Below are positions 56,026-64,000 of a stretch of DNA of 64,000 bases, piece by piece. Position numbers and translations under genes: made by a program. The stretch's first letter is position 1, and the number at the start of each line of letters is the position of its first letter. The notes below the pieces were generated by a model. That model was not told where the DNA came from. It saw only the letters and a list, made by a program, of their open reading frames with translations, and did no database searches. Source of the DNA: Pelomonas sp. Root1444 (GTDB lineage Bacteria; Pseudomonadota; Gammaproteobacteria; Burkholderiales; Burkholderiaceae_C); the NCBI RefSeq assembly GCF_001426885.1, contig NZ_LMFP01000028.1, forward strand, positions 581,811-645,810. The letters run 5' to 3'.

Positions 56026-57375
56026 TCACCCTGCCCTGGCGTGCCGCAACCGACGGTGCGCCGCCCGGGCGTGGGGAAGCCAGCCGAGTGTCGCCCAACG
56101 GCGCCACATCAAAAGGCCCCGGATCCATTCATCAGCGGCATAAGCAATCCACACGCCAACCAGGCCCCAGCCCAGGTAGACGCCCAGGAACCAGCTGCCG
56201 CCGGCCAGCACGATGGCCATGGACGCCGAGCCGGCGATGACGGGATAGCGCGCGTCGCCCGTGGCCCGCAGCGCGTTGATGACGACCATGTTGAAGACGC
56301 GGCCCGGCTCCACCACCACCGTCCACCACAGCAGCGTGCAGCCGAGTTCGATGATGCGCGGGTCGGACGTGAACTTCTTCAGCAGCCAGGGCCCGGCCAG
56401 CGCAAAGCCGCCGGACACCACCAGCGCGACGACCACGCCCAGCCCCAGCGACCTGCGCACCAGTTTGTGGGCCGCATGCAGCGCGCCGGCACCGACCATG
56501 TGCCCGACCAGGATCTCGACCGCGAAAGCGATGGCCAGACCGAAGATCAGGATCAAGTGCAGCAGCTGCGTCGTGTAGGCATGCGTGGCCAGCGCCAGCG
56601 CACCCAGTTGGGCGACGGCTGCCAGGCTGATCATGAAGGCCAGGCGCCAGGAGATGTTCTCGGCCGCGCCGGGGATGCCGATGTGCAGCACCGTGGCCAG
56701 CGGTGCGCGCTTCAGCCGCCACCAGTCCGAGCCGCGCAGCCGCAGGTTCAGCCGGCTGCGCCACAGCACGATGTGCAGCGCCAGGCCGGTGCCGCGGCCC
56801 AACAGGCAGGCCAGCGCGTAGCCGGGCAGGCCCAGGTAGGGCATGGCCAGCAGCGCGACGGCCAGCGTGACGACCTGGATGACGACCACCACCGCCAGCG
56901 CCTCGCGGCTGCGCAGGTGGGCGCGCATGACGCTGGACATGGACGCGTTCATCGCGTCGATCAGCAGCGCCGGCGCCAGCGTCTGCAGCAGCACGCGGGC
57001 CAGCGGCGCGACCTCCGGCGGCGCGTTCACCAGCTGAAGCAGCGGTCCCGCCGCCAGCAGCGCCATCATGGCGCCGCCCGCGCCCAGCCAGGTGCTGGCA
57101 CCGACGACCGCGCGGGCGACCGCGTCCGCCTGGTCGCGCCGGCCGGCGCCCAGCGCCTGCGTGACGGCCACGCTGACGCCCGCGCCGATGACGCGGAACA
57201 GCACGAAGATGGCCGCGAAGACCTGGTTGGCGAGGCCGAACGCCGCGCCGCTGTCGTCCGACAACCGGGCCGCCAGCGCCGTGCCGATGATGCCGATGCC
57301 GATGCCCAGCAGCAGCTCGAGCAGCAGCGGCCAGGTCAGCGGAAAGAGGCGGGGGCGAGCGGACGGGGCCGTCAT
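56026..57375 (-). CDS. MATE family efflux transporter (second)
   Basis: A 449-residue membrane protein with about twelve helices and two-fold internal repetition. Typical stretches are [42 protein letters not shown] and [18 protein letters not shown]. It differs strongly from the NorM-like protein at 159-1502 and looks like another MATE subgroup; its substrate is unknown. ATG 57375 lies 77 bases from the divergent acnA start. It ends about 80 bases from the nucleoside operon start, on the same strand and directly upstream of it, so read-through is conceivable. Confidence 0.88.
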   Translation of the reverse strand: MTAPSARPRLFPLTWPLLLELLLGIGIGIIGTALAARLSDDSGAAFGLANQVFAAIFVLFRVIGAGVSVAVTQALGAGRRDQADAVARAVVGASTWLGAGGAMMALLAAGPLLQLVNAPPEVAPLARVLLQTLAPALLIDAMNASMSSVMRAHLRSREALAVVVVIQVVTLAVALLAMPYLGLPGYALACLLGRGTGLALHIVLWRSRLNLRLRGSDWWRLKRAPLATVLHIGIPGAAENISWRLAFMISLAAVAQLGALALATHAYTTQLLHLILIFGLAIAFAVEILVGHMVGAGALHAAHKLVRRSLGLGVVVALVVSGGFALAGPWLLKKFTSDPRIIELGCTLLWWTVVVEPGRVFNMVVINALRATGDARYPVIAGSASMAIVLAGGSWFLGVYLGWGLVGVWIAYAADEWIRGLLMWRRWATLGWLPHARAAHRRLRHARAG

Positions 57376-57452
57376 GGCCCGGTCCTATGGCCGGATTTCA
57401 CACAAGTCACAACAAGCTCGCCAGAATGGCCCGGGATCGTAAAGGAGTAACC

Positions 57453-60164
<2,712 letters not shown>

Positions 60165-60188
60165 AGCGCGGCCGTTCCCCTTCAACGC

Positions 60189-60220
60189 GCCGGCCCGGCT
60201 CATCCGGGCCGGCTTGCCTT
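60189..60220 (+). terminator. Terminator after acnA
   Basis: A perfect 10-bp stem, GCCGGCCCGG (60189-60198) with CCGGGCCGGC (60204-60213), has a 5-base loop and is followed by TTGCCTT. It ends about ten bases before the acyltransferase ATG. Confidence 0.72.
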
Positions 60221-60230
60221 CACGCACCGC

Positions 60231-61352
60231 ATGCGACACCACTTTCCCGGGCTGGATCTGCTGCGCAGCATCGCCATCGCCTGGGTGATGCTCTTCCACG
60301 CCTTTCTCGTCGGTGGCCTGGGGCCGGGCTTCGCCTGGCTGTCGCGCTTCGGCTGGGCCGGCGTGGACATCTTCTTCGTGCTCAGCGGTTTCCTGATCGG
60401 CTCGCAGCTGCTGCGCACGCTGCAGCGCGGCGAGCGGCTGTCGCTGCGCGACTTCTACCAGCGCCGGGCCTGGCGCATCCTGCCCGCCTTCGCCGTGGTG
60501 CTGGCGGTCTACGCCGCCTTCCCGGTGCTGCGCGAGGCGCCGGGGCTGGAGGCCGGGTGGCAGTTCGCCACCTTCACGCTGAACCTGCTGATCGACTACA
60601 GCCACAACCAGGCCTTCTCGCATGCCTGGTCGCTGTGCGTGGAAGAGCACTTCTACCTGCTCTTTCCCCTGGTGGCCTGGTGGTTCACCCGCCGGCCCTC
60701 CGCCGCGCGCTTCATCGGCCTGTGCGGTGGCCTGGTGATGCTGGGCATCGCGCTGCGCACCGGCGTGTGGCTGCGCGATGACGCGTTGAATCCGCCGCGC
60801 AACTGGTTCGTCGAGGACATCTACTACCCGACCTGGATGCGGCTCGACGGCCTGCTGGCGGGCGTGGTGCTGGCCGCGCTGCGCGTCTACCGGCCGGCGC
60901 TGTGGGCGCGGCTGCAGGCCCGCTCGACGTGGTTGCTGATGGGCGGCCTCGCCACCGCCGGCCTGGCCTTGTGGCTGTTCCGCGATCGCACCGGCCTGCT
61001 GGCCAACGCGGTGGGCTGGCCGCTGCTTTCGCTGGGCTTGGGGTTGCTGGTGCTGTCGGCCACGGCACCCCGCGGCTGGCTGGGGCGCTGGCGGGTGCCG
61101 GGCGCCGGCTGGGTGGCGGCCGTCTCGTACAGCCTCTACCTCAGCCACAAGCTCGCCATGCACGCCGTGCACGAATGGCTGGCGCCGATGTTGCCGGTGC
61201 AGGGGCTGGCGTTGTTCGCCGTGTACGCGGCGGCCATCGTCCTCGTCGGCGCGGCCCTGCACCATGCCGTGGAGCGCCCCTGCCTGCGCCTGCGGGACCG
61301 GGCAGCTCCTGCTGTCAGCCCAGGCCCACAAGCCCGACGGGCCGCCGGCTGA
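60231..61352 (+). CDS. Membrane acyltransferase (acyltransferase family 3)
   Basis: A 373-residue integral membrane protein with about ten helices of the OafA/Acyl_transf_3 type. The start FPGLDLLRSIAIAWVMLFHA carries the catalytic His, GWAGVDIFFVLSGFLIGSQL follows, and the hallmark WSLCVEEHFYLLFPLVAWW is intact. These enzymes acetylate or succinylate surface sugars, O-antigen, exopolysaccharide or antibiotics. The substrate is not deducible. It stands alone between the acnA terminator and the channel gene (58-base gap). Confidence 0.9.
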   Translation: MRHHFPGLDLLRSIAIAWVMLFHAFLVGGLGPGFAWLSRFGWAGVDIFFVLSGFLIGSQLLRTLQRGERLSLRDFYQRRAWRILPAFAVVLAVYAAFPVLREAPGLEAGWQFATFTLNLLIDYSHNQAFSHAWSLCVEEHFYLLFPLVAWWFTRRPSAARFIGLCGGLVMLGIALRTGVWLRDDALNPPRNWFVEDIYYPTWMRLDGLLAGVVLAALRVYRPALWARLQARSTWLLMGGLATAGLALWLFRDRTGLLANAVGWPLLSLGLGLLVLSATAPRGWLGRWRVPGAGWVAAVSYSLYLSHKLAMHAVHEWLAPMLPVQGLALFAVYAAAIVLVGAALHHAVERPCLRLRDRAAPAVSPGPQARRAAG

Positions 61353-61410
61353 CAGACGGCCGCGCGGTGCGCACCTACCGTCTTCGAATGTCGATTTGGC
61401 GCCTGTCGCG

Positions 61411-62553
61411 ATGACCTGGAATGAGTTTGTGAACCGCGCGGCCGCGGCCTGGCCCGACGTGGACTGGACCGATGCCGCACCGGCGGTGCTGGCCGGCCTT
61501 CTCACCATCCTCGTGCTCAAGGCCGGCCTGAAGCTGTCCGCCCAACGCCTGCGCGTGCTCGCGCAGCGCACTCGCACCTCCGCCGACGACGGCCTGGTGC
61601 GCGTGCTTGAGCAAACCAACCCGGCGCTGATCTGGGTGGTGGGCGTGCTGGTGGGCTTGAACATGCTGCCGCTGGACGAGCGCTGGCACGGTCGCGTGTC
61701 CCAGCTGTGGTTCGCCGTCGTCGCACTGCAGATCGGCCTGTGGGGCCAGCAGGCGGTCGCGCTGCTGCTGGCAGCCCAGCAGCGGCAGCACCATGCCAGT
61801 GGCGGCGCGGTGTCCGCCACCGCCACCCTGCTCGGCTGGGGCCTGCGCGGTGCGCTGTGGGTCGTCATCGTGCTGGCGGTGCTGTCCAACATGGGCGTCA
61901 ACATCACCGCCTTCGTCGCCAGCCTGGGCATCGGCGGCATCGCCGTCGCGCTGGCGGTGCAGAACATCCTCGGCGACCTGTTCGCGTCGCTGGCGATCGC
62001 GGTGGACAAGCCGTTCGAGGTGGGCGACTCCATCACCGTCGGCGACGTGACTGGCACGGTCGAGCGCGTGGGCCTCAAGACCACCCGCATCCGCAGCCTG
62101 GGCGGCGAGCAGATCGTCATGTCCAACGCCGAACTGCTCAAGCGCACGGTGGCCAACTTCAAGCGGCTGCAGACGCGCCGCGTGCTGTTCGCCTTCGGCG
62201 TCACCTACGACACGCCGGCCGAGCAGGTGGCCGCGGTGCCGCCACTGGTGAAGGAACTGATCGAGGCCGACCCCAAGCTGGAATTCGTCCGCGCCCACTT
62301 CAAGGGCTTCGGCGAAAGCTCGCTGAACTTCGAGGTCGTCTACCGTGTCCAGGACCCGGACTACGACGTCTACATGGACCGCCAGCAGGCATTGAACCTC
62401 GCGCTGATGCAGGCGCTGCAGCAGCGCGGCATCCGCTTCGCCTTCCCGACGCAGACCTTGAACCTCGTGGGCGGCCTGCAGCCCCAGGCGGCGCACTCGC
62501 CACCGACCGCGCAGCCCCAGGGCGGCCGCGGCCCCGTGCCTGCGGCAGGCTGA
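61411..62553 (+). CDS. MscS-family mechanosensitive channel
   Basis: A 380-residue membrane protein with four or five helices, the last of which is the pore-lining TM3 (SLGIGGIAVALAVQNILGDL) typical of MscS. The beta domain (FEVGDSITVGDVTGTVERVG; TTRIRSLGGEQIVMSNAELL) and the alpha/beta C-terminal domain follow. It should open under membrane tension and release solutes at hypo-osmotic shock. A Pro/Gln/Gly tail ends the protein. ATG 61411 begins MTWNEFVNRAAAAWPDV. The antiporter gene starts three bases after its stop. Confidence 0.9.
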   Translation: MTWNEFVNRAAAAWPDVDWTDAAPAVLAGLLTILVLKAGLKLSAQRLRVLAQRTRTSADDGLVRVLEQTNPALIWVVGVLVGLNMLPLDERWHGRVSQLWFAVVALQIGLWGQQAVALLLAAQQRQHHASGGAVSATATLLGWGLRGALWVVIVLAVLSNMGVNITAFVASLGIGGIAVALAVQNILGDLFASLAIAVDKPFEVGDSITVGDVTGTVERVGLKTTRIRSLGGEQIVMSNAELLKRTVANFKRLQTRRVLFAFGVTYDTPAEQVAAVPPLVKELIEADPKLEFVRAHFKGFGESSLNFEVVYRVQDPDYDVYMDRQQALNLALMQALQQRGIRFAFPTQTLNLVGGLQPQAAHSPPTAQPQGGRGPVPAAG

Positions 62554-62556
62554 TCC

Positions 62557-63780
62557 ATGGGCCACGGGGCGGCCGACCTGCTCACGGCCGCCGTCGCCGC
62601 GCTGGTGCTCATCGCCATCGCCGGCGCGCTCTACAGCCACCGCTTCGGCCTGTCGCACCTGCTGGTCTTCATGGTCGTCGGCATGCTGGCCGGCGTGGAC
62701 GGCCCGCTCGGCCTGCCCTTCGACAACTACACGCTGGCCGTGCACGTCGGCAATCTGGCGCTGGCCCTCATCCTCTTCGACGGCGGCCTGCGCACGCGCT
62801 GGGTGATGGTGCGCGACGGCATGCTGCCCGCCGGGCTGCTGGCCACGGTGGGCGTGGCCGCCACGGCCTGCATGGTTGCCGCGCTTGCCCGCGTCGTGCT
62901 GGACGTGCCGTGGGCACAAGGCCTGCTGCTCGGCGCGGCCGTGTCGTCGACCGATGCGGCGGCCGTGTTCGCGCAGTTCAGCGCCAGCAAGCTCAAGCTG
63001 GAGCAGCGCCTGGCCGCCACCATCGAGGTCGAGTCGGGCATGAACGACCCGATGGCCATGGTGCTGACGCTCGGCCTGATCGCCTGGATGGCGCCGCGCG
63101 GCGGCCAGGGCGGCGAGGCGGCTTCAGGCCTGGCGGTGCTGATGCCGTTGCTGGGCCAGCAGCTGGGCCTGGGCGCGCTGATCGGCGTGGCCGGCGGCTG
63201 CCTGACCGCCGCCTGGGTGAAGCGCCTGCCCATCGAGGACGACCATGACGGCCTGGCCGCGCTGCTGATGGCGGCGCTCGGCCTGCTGCTGTTTGCCGCC
63301 ACCAATCGCCTCGGCGGCTCGGGCTTCCTGGCGGTCTACATCGCAGGCCTGCTGGTACGCCACCGCGCCGAGCGGGTGGCGGTGCTGAGCCTGCCCGGAC
63401 TGAACGGCTACACCTGGCTGGCGCAGGCCGTCCTCTTCCTGTTGCTGGGCCTGCTGGTCACGCCGCACGAGGTCTGGCAGCTGGTCGTGCCCGGGCTGGC
63501 CATCGCCGCCGGGCTGATGCTGCTGGCGCGGCCGGCGGCCGTCGTGCTGTGCCTGGCACCGCTGGGCTTCAGCTGGCGCGCGCAGTGCTTCGTCGCCTGG
63601 TCGGGCCTGCGCGGTGCCGTGCCCATCGTGCTGGCCGCGTATCCGGTGCTGGCCGGCATCCCTGGGGCGTGGCGGCTGTTCGACGTGGCCTTCCTGGTCG
63701 TGCTGCTGTCGCTGCTGATCCAGGGGCCGACGCTGGCGCCGCTGGCGCGGGCGCTGCGGCTCAACCAGGACGATGTCTAA
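62557..63780 (+). CDS. Cation/proton antiporter (CPA1/NhaP-like)
   Basis: A 407-residue membrane protein with about twelve helices. The antiporter core has LALALILFDGGLRTRW, AAVSSTDAAAVFAQFS and the acidic motif IEVESGMNDPMA (Asp in the transport site, like E-S-x-x-N-D of CPA1 proteins); RGAVPIVLAAYPV lies near the end. It resembles the N-terminal part of NhaP2/CvrA, without their cytoplasmic TrkA-C regulatory domain. It exports K+ or Na+ in exchange for H+. Paired with the MscS gene (three-base gap), it suggests an ion-homeostasis unit. Confidence 0.9.
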   Translation: MGHGAADLLTAAVAALVLIAIAGALYSHRFGLSHLLVFMVVGMLAGVDGPLGLPFDNYTLAVHVGNLALALILFDGGLRTRWVMVRDGMLPAGLLATVGVAATACMVAALARVVLDVPWAQGLLLGAAVSSTDAAAVFAQFSASKLKLEQRLAATIEVESGMNDPMAMVLTLGLIAWMAPRGGQGGEAASGLAVLMPLLGQQLGLGALIGVAGGCLTAAWVKRLPIEDDHDGLAALLMAALGLLLFAATNRLGGSGFLAVYIAGLLVRHRAERVAVLSLPGLNGYTWLAQAVLFLLLGLLVTPHEVWQLVVPGLAIAAGLMLLARPAAVVLCLAPLGFSWRAQCFVAWSGLRGAVPIVLAAYPVLAGIPGAWRLFDVAFLVVLLSLLIQGPTLAPLARALRLNQDDV

Positions 63781-64000
63781 GCAGCGTCGAAGACGGGGAT
63801 CAGATACGGCCGGCCAGCCACCAGCGTGACGACGCGGCGCGGCAGGCAGGCCAGCGGCTGCGTGCCGGCGCGCGTCGCACGTGCCACTGCGGCGCGGGCG
63901 GCGTCCAGCAGCGCGGTCAGGCGCGGGCGTTCGCCCTGGCATTTGGAGCGCGGGATCACCAGCGCCAGGTCCAGCGTGCGAGGCCCGCTGGCGTCGGCCG
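63777..64000 (-). CDS. 3' end of an unidentified minus-strand gene (cut by window edge)
   Basis: The frame enters from the right edge and ends at TAG 63779-63777, giving at least 74 residues. It overlaps the antiporter stop by four bases (CTAA) in a convergent arrangement. Visible sequence includes TLDLALVIPRSKCQGERPRL, an Ala/Arg-rich helix, and the end VTLVAGRPYLIPVFDAA. I cannot name a family from this piece. Confidence 0.55.
   Translation of the reverse strand, partial: ADASGPRTLDLALVIPRSKCQGERPRLTALLDAARAAVARATRAGTQPLACLPRRVVTLVAGRPYLIPVFDAA

Overview
This 64 kb window is ordinary, gene-dense chromosome from a high-GC betaproteobacterium of the order Burkholderiales. A Roseateles/Pelomonas/Rubrivivax-type genus fits best. 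The evidence is the very GC-rich third codon positions, a PEP-CTERM protein, a ParC of the betaproteobacterial type, RoxA, BamC and DapA of burkholderial type, and long runs of ATGA or TGATG start/stop overlaps. I saw no tRNA, rRNA, CRISPR array, insertion sequence, phage or integrase gene. No gap between genes exceeds 300 bases.

Layout. Positions 1-3.5 kb: the end of an unknown gene, a MATE exporter, and a two-domain KaiC-like ATPase with an orphan response regulator. 3.6-6.3 kb (minus): an envelope-stress-like operon of a Spy/CpxP-like protein, an OmpR-type regulator and a sensor kinase. 6.4-11.4 kb: ettA, a peptide-binding lipoprotein-like periplasmic protein, and rhlE. 11.5-22.3 kb (plus): a 1414-residue SNF2 helicase, a DUF2868-type membrane protein, a beta-CASP RNase-like enzyme, a MgtC/DUF4010 protein split in two, and mnmC. 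22.4-28.5 kb: a chemoreceptor, rpiA with a small membrane protein, aroG, pyrD, a BamE-like lipoprotein and a PEP-CTERM protein. 28.7-36 kb (minus): parC, a lytic transglycosylase, a GNAT acetyltransferase, a subtilase and parE. 36-42.3 kb (plus): an amidohydrolase, an MFS transporter, a 41-residue membrane protein, a methyltransferase, dapA, bamC and a metallo-beta-lactamase-fold hydrolase. 42.4-47.2 kb: an Ala-rich lipoprotein, roxA with a partner gene, an SlyD-like isomerase, and coaBC-dut. 47.2-56 kb (minus): one long nucleoside uptake and salvage operon (BMP-family binding protein, ATPase, two permeases, cdd, punA, deoC, deoA) that ends in trmB. 56-64 kb: a second MATE exporter, acnA, an acyltransferase, an MscS-like channel, a cation/proton antiporter and the end of an unknown gene.

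The most interesting signal is a short repeated element present twice (88-162 plus; 53341-53433 minus). Each copy exactly fills the gap between two co-directional genes. It starts at an ATG overlapping the upstream stop and ends in a TGA overlapping the downstream ATG. It carries a GAGGG ribosome-binding site five or six bases before that ATG and forms hairpins, one of which shows compensatory base changes between copies. Both copies keep an open frame for related 24- and 30-residue peptides. I read it as an interspersed intercistronic coupling cassette. Its genome-wide distribution and function could not be tested here.
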